DNA from: Acidobacteriota bacterium
GTDB lineage: Bacteria > Acidobacteriota > Terriglobia > Acidiferrales > UBA7541
Reading direction: 5' to 3'
DNA: 64,000 bases
Assembly: GCA_013289825.1 (NCBI GenBank)
Contig: JABCZF010000022.1
Coordinates: 1 to 64,000 of the forward strand
The notes below the pieces were generated by a model that was not told the DNA's origin, did no database searches, and was given only the letters and a program-made list of their open reading frames with translations. Positions within the stretch are counted from its first letter, which is position 1; every line of letters begins with the position of its first letter. Both the position numbers and the translations under genes were made by a program. Below, piece by piece: positions 37,186 to 45,675 of this stretch.

Positions 37186-37339
37186 TGGTTTGGTTTCCTC
37201 AATGCGTCACTCCACGGAAAGAAGCTCGCGTTTTTATCTCGAAAACGAAGCACCCCGGAAGAATCGCCGCTTAGTTTCCCCGCGATACCATATTCTGTCA
37301 AAGGTTTTCTGAATCGTTTCAATACTCGCAAATCAGCTT

Positions 37340-37385
37340 CCACAAGAATAGAAAACCCCGGCTCGCTGGGGGCAACGAGCCGGGG
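37340..37385 (-). terminator. Intrinsic terminator of the small HTH operon
   Basis: On the minus strand a perfect 10-bp stem (CCCCGGCTCG and CGAGCCGGGG) with a 10-base loop is followed by TTTTCTATTCTT. It lies 46 bp past the end of the HTH gene and upstream of the symporter operon. Confidence 0.85.
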
Positions 37386-37430
37386 TGGGGGTACATCCTG
37401 AGGGGGGGCCTGAGGAAATTCAATCTTGCT

Positions 37431-37637
37431 TTAGTGCGTCACCACTCCTTCTTGGGTGGCCAGCACGCAAATCCGCTGCAATTCTTCGTAGGTGAAAAAG
37501 CGCTCCTCGATATGGCCGGCGCGCTCCACATGGCCGATGCCCGTTTCCCGGGAAATCCGGCTAATCTCCGCTACGGAAAGTCCCAGCAGGTATGCCGCGC
37601 GAGACTGGGTGACGTACTTCGGTATCTGATTATCCAT
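37431..37637 (-). CDS. Small MerR/excisionase-like HTH protein
   Basis: The 68-residue protein is mostly a winged-helix of the MerR/excisionase type: YVTQSRAAYLLGLSVAEISRI (helix-turn-helix), a wing around AGHIEERFF, then FTYEELQRICVL. It may bind DNA near its own promoter, where two palindromes are present. It starts at 37637; an ATG six codons upstream is possible. It follows a 68-residue gene with which it forms a compact operon. Confidence 0.75.
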   Translation of the reverse strand: MDNQIPKYVTQSRAAYLLGLSVAEISRISRETGIGHVERAGHIEERFFTYEELQRICVLATQEGVVTH

Positions 37638-37651
37638 TTTCTCTTCTCCCC

Positions 37652-37858
37652 TCATGCTGGAATCAGTGCCATTCCGTCTTTTTCAACTGTCAGGATCATC
37701 GCCTTGTAGATGTCAATGTCCCATCCATCGCCAACCCGCATGCGTACCGTCTCCCCGCCTTCTTTCAGGAGTCTTCCGCGCAGCGGAACCTTGATATCCC
37801 CGAGAGCGACCTGCAGAACCACCGCCTGTCCCAACCACGCGTTGTAGCCTTCTTCCAT
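37652..37858 (-). CDS. Small beta-rich protein of unknown function
   Basis: The 68-residue protein is predicted to be mainly beta strands (VVLQVALGDIKVPLRGRLL, VRMRVGDGWDIDIYKAMIL). It begins at the ATG at 37858, preceded by GGAG-like sequence. I do not recognise a family. It overlaps or touches the downstream HTH gene, so the two are co-translated and probably work together. Confidence 0.65.
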   Translation of the reverse strand: MEEGYNAWLGQAVVLQVALGDIKVPLRGRLLKEGGETVRMRVGDGWDIDIYKAMILTVEKDGMALIPA

Positions 37859-37951
37859 GGGGCTCCTTCGGCGATGAAGTCGACGCATTGTGCAGGGGTA
37901 GAATCGCTTCTCTGGCGGAGTCCGACAATGGTACAGCGAGGGCACCCGACT

Positions 37952-38019
37952 AGTATTTAAGTACTGCCAGCCCACGAATGCCCTTTTGCGAGCACTTCTT
38001 AGGCAGGTACTTTAGTACC
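37952..38019. promoter_or_regulatory. Pair of AT-rich palindromes between divergent genes
   Basis: AGTATTTAAGTACT (37952-37965) and GGTACTTTAGTACC (38006-38019) share the half-site AGTACY around a short AT spacer. Their centres are 54 bp apart, about five helical turns. They lie between the small HTH operon and the divergent patatin gene, so a regulator binding both could control either. Confidence 0.45.
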
Positions 38020-38078
38020 CCAATTTCAGGACGCCTGACCCATCGCCGGAGCCCCACGCACTTGCGACACTTATCCTC

Positions 38079-38960
38079 GTGACCAAACATTTCCACGCCC
38101 CGCCTTCCTTATCGCAGCCGGACGTGCCGCGCCTGGGAGTGGGCCTCGCGCTCGGTGGCGGATTTGCCCGCGGCTACGCGCATCTGGGCGTCCTCCGCAC
38201 CTTCCGCGAAAACGCAATTCCGGTCACTTCCATCGCGGGCAGCAGCATCGGCAGCATCCTGGGTGCCGCCTACGCCAGCGGCGTGCCGCTTCCCCGCATC
38301 ATTAGTAAGTGCCGCGAAATCCGCTTCCGCGATTTCGCCAAGTGGCGGGTTTCGCGCTTCGGCCTGGCCAGCAACGAACGGCTGGGCGCCCTGGTGCAAA
38401 AGCTCTTCGGCACTAGACAGTTTGAAGATCTCGTGTTGCCGCTGGCCATTGTCGCCACCGATCTCGGAACCGGCGATCCAGTGGTCTTCCGCCAAGGAAA
38501 CCTTGCGCAAGCGATTCGCGCCAGTTGCGCTTTCCCTGGCCTCTTCGAGCCGGTAGAGATCGGCACGCGCTGCCTGGCCGATGGCGGAATTGTGGCTCCG
38601 GTGCCGACCCGCGCGGCCCGCGAAATGGGCGCGGAAATTGTCGTCGGCGTTTCCGTGGGACTTCACGACGGCCAGCGCGGCGCCCCGACAAACATCTTTC
38701 AGGTGGTCAGCCGTGCGGTCAGCGCCGCGCAAAAGCACCAGGTGGAGGCGTGGGAACGTTACGCCGACCTGGTCCTGCGTCCCGCGGTGCAGGGGCTGGC
38801 CTGGGACGATTTTGACCGCATTGACGAAGCCATCGAAGCAGGCAGCGCCGAGGCGCGCTCCGCGGTTCCAAGGCTCAAACTATTGCTGAATCGCCAGAAC
38901 GACATGCAATCCGCCTTAGGCAAGCAAGGCGAACTAATGCTCGCGGAGGCGCTGCGATGA
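38079..38960 (+). CDS. Patatin-like phospholipase
   Basis: The 293-residue protein has the Ser-Asp dyad of patatin lipases: oxyanion loop LALGGGFARGYAHLG, nucleophile SIAGSSIGSILGAAYASG, and the aspartate in LADGGIVAPVPT. It is of the RssA/YchK type and probably hydrolyses phospholipids or lysophospholipids. There is no signal peptide. The start is a GTG. It lies in a stretch with dedA and a HAD gene in the same direction. Confidence 0.92.
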   Translation: MTKHFHAPPSLSQPDVPRLGVGLALGGGFARGYAHLGVLRTFRENAIPVTSIAGSSIGSILGAAYASGVPLPRIISKCREIRFRDFAKWRVSRFGLASNERLGALVQKLFGTRQFEDLVLPLAIVATDLGTGDPVVFRQGNLAQAIRASCAFPGLFEPVEIGTRCLADGGIVAPVPTRAAREMGAEIVVGVSVGLHDGQRGAPTNIFQVVSRAVSAAQKHQVEAWERYADLVLRPAVQGLAWDDFDRIDEAIEAGSAEARSAVPRLKLLLNRQNDMQSALGKQGELMLAEALR

Positions 38961-39126
38961 GATACCGTGGCTGGTGGGTGAATTTCATTAGCACCGCCGT
39001 TGCGGTGTGGCAGGAAAGTGGCGAGAATCCAGCCCTTTTCTGCTACCTTATGGGGAGTGGGACATTTTTCATCCTGCGTTCCCACCAGCTGATCCCAATC
39101 CCTGTTCCTGTGAGGAATGAATCGCT

Positions 39127-39792
39127 TTGTTGGAATCCATCCGCCACCTGCTCCACTCGATTTACGACGTCGAAGGAATAATCCGCAACGGCGGGCCGCT
39201 GCTCGTTTGCATCATCGTATTCATCGAAACAGGCTTTTTCGTTGGCTTTTTTCTTCCGGGCGATTCCCTGCTGGTCACCGCGGGGATCTTTTCCGCTGCG
39301 GGTGTCATCCCCTTGAAGTGGATTCTGCTGCCCGTGATGCTCTGTGCGATCCTGGGTGATCAAATCGGCTACTGGATCGGCAGGGTAGCCGGGGTAGCAA
39401 TCTACAAGCGCGAAGATTCCTTCTTCTTCAAGCGGCGCCACCTGCAACGAGCCCACGACTTCTACGAAAAATATGGCGGAAGCACGATCATCATGGCGCG
39501 TTTCATCCCCATCATCCGAACCTTCTGCCCGCCCGTGGCTGGCGCCGCGCGCATGTCATATCCCCGTTACCTGCTCTACGACATCTTCGGCGGCGCCATC
39601 TGGGTGGGAACGATGATCCTAGGTGGATTCTTCCTCGGCCGCACGATTCCCAATATCAGCCAACGCATTCATTACGTCATCCTCGTGGTGATTTTCCTCT
39701 CGCTCCTCCCTGCCATCATCAGCGTCTTCCGGGCGCGCCATGCAGAAGGACTTCCCGCCGCATCCACCGCCACCACGCCAGAGAAGCCCTAG
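39127..39792 (+). CDS. DedA family membrane protein
   Basis: This 221-residue membrane protein is of the DedA/VTT superfamily, which moves undecaprenyl phosphate or phospholipids across the inner membrane. Characteristic pieces are FFLPGDSLLVTAGIFSAAG, GDQIGYWIGRVAG and the arginine-containing RFIPIIRTFCPPVAGAARM. The start is a TTG with GAGG upstream. The C-terminus is a short Ala/Thr-rich tail. The HAD hydrolase gene begins three bases after its stop, so the two share a transcript. Confidence 0.9.
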   Translation: MLESIRHLLHSIYDVEGIIRNGGPLLVCIIVFIETGFFVGFFLPGDSLLVTAGIFSAAGVIPLKWILLPVMLCAILGDQIGYWIGRVAGVAIYKREDSFFFKRRHLQRAHDFYEKYGGSTIIMARFIPIIRTFCPPVAGAARMSYPRYLLYDIFGGAIWVGTMILGGFFLGRTIPNISQRIHYVILVVIFLSLLPAIISVFRARHAEGLPAASTATTPEKP

Positions 39793-39795
39793 CCC

Positions 39796-40431
39796 ATGCC
39801 CAAGTTGCGCGCCGTAATCTTTGACATTGGTCGAGTGCTGATTCGCGTGGACATCCAACGGGTGAAAACCTCCCTGGCTCAGGGACTTCCCCTCGGCCCC
39901 GAAGAATTGTGGTCCGCGATCGAAAAAGATCCGCGCTGGCCAGACTGGCAGGAGGGGCGCTTGTCCCCCCGCGATTGGCACTTGCACCTTTCGAAGCGGT
40001 TTGACCTCTCCCTCGATTTTGAGCAGTTCAAAAACGTCTGGAATTCCGCGCTCGATCCCCATCCGATCCACAAAACTTCCCTGTTCGCCGGGCTCGGAAA
40101 AAACTACCGCCTCGGCCTGCTGTCGAATACAGATCCCATTCACGTCGAGAAGCTCGAATCAACCTACGACTTCTTCGACTATTTTCCGAAGGCGGTTCGC
40201 ACCTACTCCTGCTCGGTAGGTGCCAGCAAACCCGAACCTCTCATCTACCGGCAAGCCCTGCGGGCGTGCAAGGTCCGGGCCGAGGAGGCTGTCTACATTG
40301 ACGACATCCTCGACTATGTAGCCGCCGCCCGGCGTTTGGGCTTTACCGGGATCCATTTCCGGTCCCCCACAGAGCTTTACGGCGAGCTTAGGCAAGCCGG
40401 CATAAATGTGGAAGATTCTTGCACTACGTAG
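39796..40431 (+). CDS. HAD-superfamily hydrolase, YihX-like
   Basis: The 211-residue HAD phosphatase has the nucleophile motif AVIFDIGRVLIRVD (DxG form as in YihX), LLSNTDPIH as motif II, the lysine in GASKPEPLIYRQAL, and YIDDILDYVAAARRLGF as motif IV. In E. coli the YihX group dephosphorylates alpha-glucose-1-phosphate; here the substrate is unknown. It is coupled to the dedA gene. Confidence 0.88.
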   Translation: MPKLRAVIFDIGRVLIRVDIQRVKTSLAQGLPLGPEELWSAIEKDPRWPDWQEGRLSPRDWHLHLSKRFDLSLDFEQFKNVWNSALDPHPIHKTSLFAGLGKNYRLGLLSNTDPIHVEKLESTYDFFDYFPKAVRTYSCSVGASKPEPLIYRQALRACKVRAEEAVYIDDILDYVAAARRLGFTGIHFRSPTELYGELRQAGINVEDSCTT

Positions 40432-40483
40432 GAATTCATCGCCAAGGTTCACACTCGGGTAAAGATTGCAGGACCTAGTACTA

Positions 40484-40520
40484 CCTGCCCCTTTGGGCAG
40501 GGTGAGTAACTGCCCGTTTG
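40484..40520 (+). promoter_or_regulatory. Tandem CTGCCC hairpins
   Basis: CCTGCCC, CTTT, GGGCAGG forms a perfect 7-bp hairpin at 40484-40501. A second, weaker one with the same sequence theme (CTGCCCGTTTGGCA) follows at once. There is no T-run. They lie between the HAD gene and the coiled-coil gene and may form an RNA leader or end the upstream transcript. Confidence 0.35.
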
Positions 40521-40669
40521 GCAACTACTTAGACCATTCGTCCACCCCGACCCTCATCGGCATTTCGCTTGCACATACACTCAACATCGAAAGCATTGGG
40601 CAGCCGCTAATGGCTGCCATTCTGCAAGACGAACGGTTTACCCGAATGGGTGAGGAGAAGAAATCTACT

Positions 40670-41533
40670 ATGTCTGAAATTCCTGAATACACAAATACTG
40701 ATAGGGGTGGCTCTTCCTGGCAAATGCCTGCGATCGCCATTCTGGCCCTGATTGCACTGGGCGGCCTTTTCTTCGGCTGGTCGAATTCGACCAAGCTGGA
40801 CGCCGCCAAGCAAGCCGTCACCGATCAGGTTAAGGCTGTTCAGACGTCCACACAGCAGGACCTGGCCACGATGAAAGACCGCCTCGCCATTGATGAAAAG
40901 ACCAACACCGACCTCCAGGGCGATCTGAAGGTGGTGACCGACAAGCTCAAGATTACCCAGAGCCAGCTGAAGAAGGCTCGCACTGAAGCGGCGCAGCTCA
41001 ACACTGAGACCACGCAGAAGCTCTCCGCGCTGGACACCTCTGTGCACACCGAACTCGCCACCAAGGCAACCACCGACGACGTGAAAACGGTGGACACCAA
41101 GGTAGCCACGGTCAGCGACAATCTGGCCAAAACGAACAATGATCTAAACATGGCACGCAGCGAATTGGGAACCTTGATCGCTCGCAACCACGATGAGATC
41201 GACGTTCTGCGCCGCCAGGGTGAGCGCGATTACATCGAATTCACCATCGCCGGCAAGAACAAGCCCCAGAAGGTCGGTAACGTCACCGTCGAGCTCAAGG
41301 GCGTGAACGAGAAGCACAACCGCGCCAGCGTCGTGGTCGTCCTCGAGGACAAGAAGCTGGAAGAAAAGAACCGCAACATCAATTCTCCGATCATCGTCTA
41401 TCCGTCCGGCACGCACCAGGCCGAGGAAGTCGTCATCAACAAGATCGGCAAGAACTCGATCAGCGGCTATTTGAGCACGCCAAAGGCGGGAGCACAGCCT
41501 GCGACGTCTGCTTCCTCCAAGTCCGGCAGCTAA
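40670..41533 (+). CDS. Single-pass membrane protein with long coiled coil
   Basis: The 287-residue protein has one membrane helix near residues 18-38 (MPAIAILALIALGGLFFGW), then a long heptad-rich coiled coil to about residue 180, rich in Lys, Asp, Thr and Gln. A small beta domain (DYIEFTIAGKNKPQKVGNV) and a Ser-rich tail follow. Function is unknown; a scaffold or envelope spacer is a reasonable guess. I chose ATG 40670 because the membrane helix follows at a normal distance. An ATG at 40646 is in frame. A strong terminator follows. Confidence 0.7.
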   Translation: MSEIPEYTNTDRGGSSWQMPAIAILALIALGGLFFGWSNSTKLDAAKQAVTDQVKAVQTSTQQDLATMKDRLAIDEKTNTDLQGDLKVVTDKLKITQSQLKKARTEAAQLNTETTQKLSALDTSVHTELATKATTDDVKTVDTKVATVSDNLAKTNNDLNMARSELGTLIARNHDEIDVLRRQGERDYIEFTIAGKNKPQKVGNVTVELKGVNEKHNRASVVVVLEDKKLEEKNRNINSPIIVYPSGTHQAEEVVINKIGKNSISGYLSTPKAGAQPATSASSKSGS

Positions 41534-41557
41534 GCGAAGCGAACAAATCGAACCGAG

Positions 41558-41588
41558 GGCGGGGAGCTATGGCTTCCCGCCTTTTTTT
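41558..41588 (+). terminator. Intrinsic terminator
   Basis: A 10-bp stem (GGCGGGGAGC with GCTTCCCGCC, one G-T pair), loop TATG, then TTTTTTT. This is a textbook rho-independent terminator 25 bp past the coiled-coil gene. Confidence 0.93.
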
Positions 41589-41691
41589 GTCTTCAGGCCT
41601 CCGTGCTTGCGTTTGCCAAGGGCAATCCTCACACTGGTCGCAGCCCTTTTCGACCTCAGGGAGTCCGGCTGACCGTTTCTGGAGCTTGCTC

Positions 41692-42510
41692 TTGCGTTCG
41701 ACAACGACAGTTGTCTATTGTGCCACCGACAATTTGGTGAGTGCGACAAACCAGGCCGTGACTGGCTTTGCAGAATTTCTGGAGGGCCTGGGCGAGGCAA
41801 GCATCCCATTTGTCCCGGTTACCGCGCGCAGCCGCCTGCAGTTTGACGCCACGATTCGAAAATTTGGACTCGGGCATCCTTTCCTCGCTGAGGGCGGTTC
41901 TGGCGCCTTCCTGCCAGAAGACTACTTCCACCTGAAACCCCCGCGCAGCATGCGCCTGGGGCGCTTTACGTGCGTTCCAGTGGCATCTCCGCAGCCCGCC
42001 GCGGCAGAGATGCTGGACGTGCTCGCGGAAGAGACGAGCATCGAAGTAGTAACCCTGCGCTCGCTCTCCCCGCGAGAACTCTCCCAGAATGTCGGATTGC
42101 CTCAGCGCGAGGCGGAGCTTTTGAGGCAGCGCGATTTCGATGAGCTGTTTTTCTTTGCCGGCGCGTCTGAACCGGATATCCAGCGATTCCAGCAGGAAGC
42201 TGTCAAGCGAAAGGCCCGGGTGCGCCCGCGCGGCTCGCTGTGGTCGTTCGCGGTTGGCGCAAGTCTCCCCTCCTGTGTTCGCGACCTTTCCGAGCTCTAC
42301 CAGCGCTCCTTCCGGGCGCATCCACTCAACATTGCGATCGCCTCCGCGGACGAAGCCGTGGAGCTCTTCCCGGCTGGCGACCGCTGTTTGCTGCTTGCCG
42401 GGCGCGAGAGGGGGGCTAGTGAAGCAAACGGCAAGTACAAGAGCCTTCCGCTCTTTTCGCCGGAAACGTGGCCACTGGCGTTGGAGATGATTCTGACCCG
42501 CCAGATTTAG
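41692..42510 (+). CDS. HAD-like protein resembling mannosyl-3-phosphoglycerate phosphatase, degenerate active site
   Basis: The 272-residue protein follows the layout of MPGP-type HAD phosphatases: VTARSRLQFDATIRKFGLGHPFLAEGGSGAF matches their second motif and cap. However, the expected nucleophile block DLDGT reads VVYCATDNLV, so both catalytic aspartates appear missing. C-terminal parts (IASADEAVELFPAGDRCLL) are also altered. It may be a non-enzymatic relative. The start is taken as TTG 41692 with GGAG upstream, because the upstream ATG at 41569 lies inside the terminator. Confidence 0.6.
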   Translation: MRSTTTVVYCATDNLVSATNQAVTGFAEFLEGLGEASIPFVPVTARSRLQFDATIRKFGLGHPFLAEGGSGAFLPEDYFHLKPPRSMRLGRFTCVPVASPQPAAAEMLDVLAEETSIEVVTLRSLSPRELSQNVGLPQREAELLRQRDFDELFFFAGASEPDIQRFQQEAVKRKARVRPRGSLWSFAVGASLPSCVRDLSELYQRSFRAHPLNIAIASADEAVELFPAGDRCLLLAGRERGASEANGKYKSLPLFSPETWPLALEMILTRQI

Positions 42511-42664
42511 AGGGCTGGCAGGCAGCGAGACTGCCGCGTGCGCCACAACAGATCGAAAGCCCAAGATGTTTAAGCCGTTGGAAAGAGAAGGGACAATTTG
42601 TGCCGTAATTTGCACATTGGGCGTATTCCCGCCGATTATGGAAACCGGATAGGGCGATAACCTC

Positions 42665-42943
42665 TTGAAAAAGCACGATAATGTGGGTCCGGAACCCTCT
42701 CTAGGGTTGGCCAACCGATTGCTCCCTAACTTGTGCTTGCTCAATTTGCTGTTCTTGGGAGCCCTTATGGCCTGGATGCGTCGTGTATTCGGTGTACCCG
42801 CTACGGAAACACAGATGGGGCTGACGCTCGCGCTCTGCATTTTTTCCATGAGCCTCATGGCCGTCGCTCTGACCTGGCAGGCTCAGGTCATTGCCAAGCA
42901 GAACGCCGTCATTCACATGCTGCAGACGAAGTTCGGCGGCTAG
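42665..42943 (+). CDS. Small two-helix membrane protein
   Basis: The 92-residue product has two membrane helices (CLLNLLFLGALMAWM and LTLALCIFSMSLMAVAL) with a short loop, a TTG start and a C-terminal amphipathic end. I do not recognise it. The 154 bp between it and the HAD-like gene contain nothing identifiable. Confidence 0.5.
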   Translation: MKKHDNVGPEPSLGLANRLLPNLCLLNLLFLGALMAWMRRVFGVPATETQMGLTLALCIFSMSLMAVALTWQAQVIAKQNAVIHMLQTKFGG

Positions 42944-43060
42944 ACCTTCCGCCGTTTCCTCTTTCGAAACCCGGACCCGGCTTCTTCTTTCTTTCTCCTG
43001 ACATTTGCCTCGCTTTGTGCTTGAATTCTGCCTACAGGGGATTTCCCAAGGGAGCTTCGA

Positions 43061-43255
43061 GTGAAACGCATTATTTTGGTTTTCGCCGCAGTGCTTTGTC
43101 TGTCGACACTTTCCGCCGGCCGGCAATCTCCGGCGCCGGAATCGTCAGGCAACCCATCCACCCAGCATGCCTCTAAACATCATCGCAACCGCCACCATTC
43201 AAAGAAGCACGGCGGGAAACACCAGCACGCTTCGCATCAGCCGGCTTCGCGGTGA
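43061..43255 (+). CDS. Small secreted histidine-rich protein
   Basis: The 64-residue protein starts with a GTG and a clear signal peptide (IILVFAAVLCLSTLSA). The mature part of about 45 residues is rich in His, Lys and Arg (HHRNRHHSKKHGGKHQHASH). That suggests metal binding or a charged envelope peptide, but no family is known to me. A terminator follows at 43355. Confidence 0.6.
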   Translation: MKRIILVFAAVLCLSTLSAGRQSPAPESSGNPSTQHASKHHRNRHHSKKHGGKHQHASHQPASR

Positions 43256-43354
43256 CGCGCCACTTCTTTGATCAGTAGACAGGCTGAGGCGGAAACGCCA
43301 ACCGCAAATTGGGGCAAACCAGCGTCCAGTTCAAATCAGGCGTTTGTAAATACA

Positions 43355-43390
43355 AAGAGGACCCTCCATGAGGGCCCTCTTTTTTCTTTT
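43355..43390 (+). terminator. Intrinsic terminator after the His-rich gene
   Basis: A stem of AAGAGGACCCTC with GAGGGCCCTCTT (one mismatch), loop CAT, is followed by TTTTTCTTTT. It lies 100 bp past the stop. Confidence 0.88.
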
Positions 43391-44250
43391 GCTGCGTCGC
43401 TTGGCGAGCCGATCAGCACTCAACCGGTTCGCTCGCGACTCGCACCGCAAGAGCGGTGTGCTCAGCTTTCTTGCGCTTCTAAGCCCGGTGGATTCATGCA
43501 ACCCTCCGGAGCTCAAAGAGCTCACGACTTCCTTCTACGCCGGGGGGATGTGGCGCGCAAGCGAAAAGAAGAAAAAAACGAAGCCGGTGCTATCCCGCCC
43601 ATTCTCAGCAGATTGACTTGTGGATTTCCTGCGTCCGCAAATCCTTTCCGCGCCAGAAGGATCGCAAAAGTGCTCGGCTCATCGAGGGCATACGGTCAGA
43701 AAGCAGATGCCCAGAGTGCGCATCACAGTTGCCGGAGAAACTCTCCTCCAGACAGATTAGACGAGCTTGGCCTGGTGCAGACGATGAGGGTCGAATCGCT
43801 CACCGCGCAGGCCCAGCTTTCCTTGATCTTCCACGTCTCTTTGGAGTCCCCTCCCTGCAGGGCACCTTTTGAACATGAAACCCCACCGTGGAATCCCTGG
43901 TAAAACGATTCTTGCGAGCCCCATTGGGCGACATCTGAGATCGAGTGTTCATCTGGTCGGGCGAGTGCAACAAGAAGACCTCCAAGGAACTCGACGGCGG
44001 TGGAATCCCCCTCAATCAATCGCGTCGTATTGCCTGGAGTGGCGGGAGCACGCGGAGCGCAGAAGCCAAACGGTTTGTTTCCGGCCCGGCATCGCCGCCG
44101 GTACCTGCAGGGGATCCCGTGGGCAAGAAGCAGCGGCGTCAAGACGTCAATTCTCGAAATCCCTTCCCGCTGTACCCGTCCTCGGGATTCCGCGCATCTT
44201 TTCACTGGGCGAATTGCGCCCAGATTTGGTATTTTCAGGCGAGGGCAACC
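43391..44250. other. 860-bp stretch with no identifiable gene
   Basis: Open frames exist on both strands but none has a recognisable family, a ribosome site or normal codon use. I see no tRNA or known structured RNA. Some minus-strand fragments hint at decayed coding sequence, but not enough to name. It lies between the His-rich gene and the peroxiredoxin gene. Confidence 0.5.
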
Positions 44251-44811
44251 ATGAGGAAAAAACCGATGTGGATGGCGATCGGAGGAATACTGGCGGCGGC
44301 AGTTCTGCTTGCAGTCCTTAGCGCGAGTCTGCGGGGCGGAGACAAATCGCCGGCCGTGGGGACGCCAGCGCCGGATTTCACGCTGAATTCGCAGGAAGGA
44401 AAGCCCATCAGCTTGCATGATTTCAAGGGCAAGTGGGTGGTGCTGTATTTCTATCCGAAGGATATGACCACCGGCTGCACGATCGAGGCGCACAATTTCC
44501 AGCGGGACCTGGCCAAGTATGACGCCAAGAAGGCCGTGATCCTGGGCGTCAGCATGCAGGACGAAAAGTCACATCAGGAGTTTTGCGCCAAGGAAAGCCT
44601 GACCTTCAAGCTGCTGGCGGACACGAACAAAGAAGTATCGGAGAAGTATGACTCGGTGATGAATCTGGGCGTCGCAAAGCTATCGGCGCGGCATACCTAC
44701 CTGATCGATCCAAACGGGGTCGTCCGGCGGGTGTGGACGAGCGTGGATGTGAAAACGCACAGCGACGACGTGCTGACCTCGTTGGACGAGCTGCAAAAGC
44801 CGTCCAGCTAA
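44251..44811 (+). CDS. Membrane-anchored peroxiredoxin (BCP/AhpC-TSA type)
   Basis: The 186-residue protein has a membrane or signal segment (MWMAIGGILAAAVLLAVLSA), so it acts outside the cytoplasm. The thioredoxin-fold peroxiredoxin domain follows from APDFTLNSQEGKPISLHDF. The peroxidatic cysteine is in YPKDMTTGCTIEAHNF. The position five residues later, where BCP enzymes often have the resolving cysteine, is histidine. Another cysteine in HQEFCAKESL could take that role, or it is a 1-Cys enzyme. ATG 44251 is preceded by a modest GAGGG. A terminator follows. Confidence 0.87.
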   Translation: MRKKPMWMAIGGILAAAVLLAVLSASLRGGDKSPAVGTPAPDFTLNSQEGKPISLHDFKGKWVVLYFYPKDMTTGCTIEAHNFQRDLAKYDAKKAVILGVSMQDEKSHQEFCAKESLTFKLLADTNKEVSEKYDSVMNLGVAKLSARHTYLIDPNGVVRRVWTSVDVKTHSDDVLTSLDELQKPSS

Positions 44812-44840
44812 GCCTGGCAAAACAACTCGGAGTAGTTTCA

Positions 44841-44873
44841 GGCTCCGGGATGCGCTAAAGTTCGGAGCCTTTT
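44841..44873 (+). terminator. Intrinsic terminator after the peroxiredoxin gene
   Basis: GGCTCCG and CGGAGCC form a 7-bp stem with a 15-base loop, followed by TTTT. It lies just before the ribosome site of the next gene. Confidence 0.75.
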
Positions 44874-44891
44874 CCTTCGGAGGATGCAGCG

Positions 44892-45650
44892 ATGAATCGT
44901 AAAGTTTTTCTGCCCGTGCTGGCGATGGGAATTCTGGCCTTCGGGCTGGCGCTGCGCGCGGGGGCGCCGAAGACAGAGACAATCACCTACAAGAGCGGCG
45001 ATGACACGGTGAGCGGCTATCTGGCGCTACCGGATGGCGCGGGCAAGCACCCGGCGATCATCGTGATTCATGAATACTGGGGACTGAACGATTGGGTGAA
45101 GGAGCAGGCGCAGAAATACGCCGCGCAGGGGTTTGTGGCGCTGGCGGTGGATCTCTATCGCGGACGAGTGGCGGCGAACCCCGACGAAGCGCATGTCCTG
45201 ATGCGCGGATTGCCGGATGACCGCGGGATGCGCGACCTTGAGGCGGCGTATGCGTATCTCTCTTCGCGCCCGGACGTGAATGCCGGCAAGATCGGCTCAA
45301 TCGGATGGTGCATGGGCGGAAGTTGGTCCGTCAAGTTGGCCGTGGACCAGCCGAAACTGGCCGCTTGCGTGGTGAATTACGGCTGGCTGCCTTCAGAGCC
45401 AGCGTTAGTGGCAAAGATCAAAGCGCCGGTGCAGGGGAATTTTGGCGCAGATGATCAGGGAATTGCGCCGAAAGACGTGAAGGCGTTTGAAGCCGCGATG
45501 AAGGCGGATGGGAAAATCGCGGACATCAAGATTTATGACGGCGCAGGCCACGCCTTTCAAAACCCGAACAACAAGCAGGGCTATCGTGCTGAAGCGACCG
45601 CAGACGCCAGCCAGCGCATCTCGGCTTTCTTTCAGAAATATTTGCGTTGA
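44892..45650 (+). CDS. Secreted dienelactone hydrolase family protein
   Basis: The 252-residue alpha/beta hydrolase has an N-terminal signal (LPVLAMGILAFGLALRAGA) and the DLH triad: nucleophile cysteine in SIGWCMGGSW, the aspartate near FGADDQGI, and histidine in GAGHAFQNP. The glutamate in VIHEYWGLNDWV is also typical. The natural substrate is not clear; most such secreted relatives are uncharacterised. It is preceded by GGAGG. Confidence 0.9.
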   Translation: MNRKVFLPVLAMGILAFGLALRAGAPKTETITYKSGDDTVSGYLALPDGAGKHPAIIVIHEYWGLNDWVKEQAQKYAAQGFVALAVDLYRGRVAANPDEAHVLMRGLPDDRGMRDLEAAYAYLSSRPDVNAGKIGSIGWCMGGSWSVKLAVDQPKLAACVVNYGWLPSEPALVAKIKAPVQGNFGADDQGIAPKDVKAFEAAMKADGKIADIKIYDGAGHAFQNPNNKQGYRAEATADASQRISAFFQKYLR

Positions 45651-45675
45651 GGAATTGCAAGACGAGGGCACCAAG

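Noticed and set aside
36010..37401. 463-codon + frame opposite the sodium:solute symporter
   Set aside because: Composition is shadow-like (Arg, His, Gln) and the minus strand encodes a clear transporter.
43268..43903. 211-codon + frame after the His-rich gene
   Set aside because: It runs straight through a clear intrinsic terminator and has no family likeness or ribosome site.
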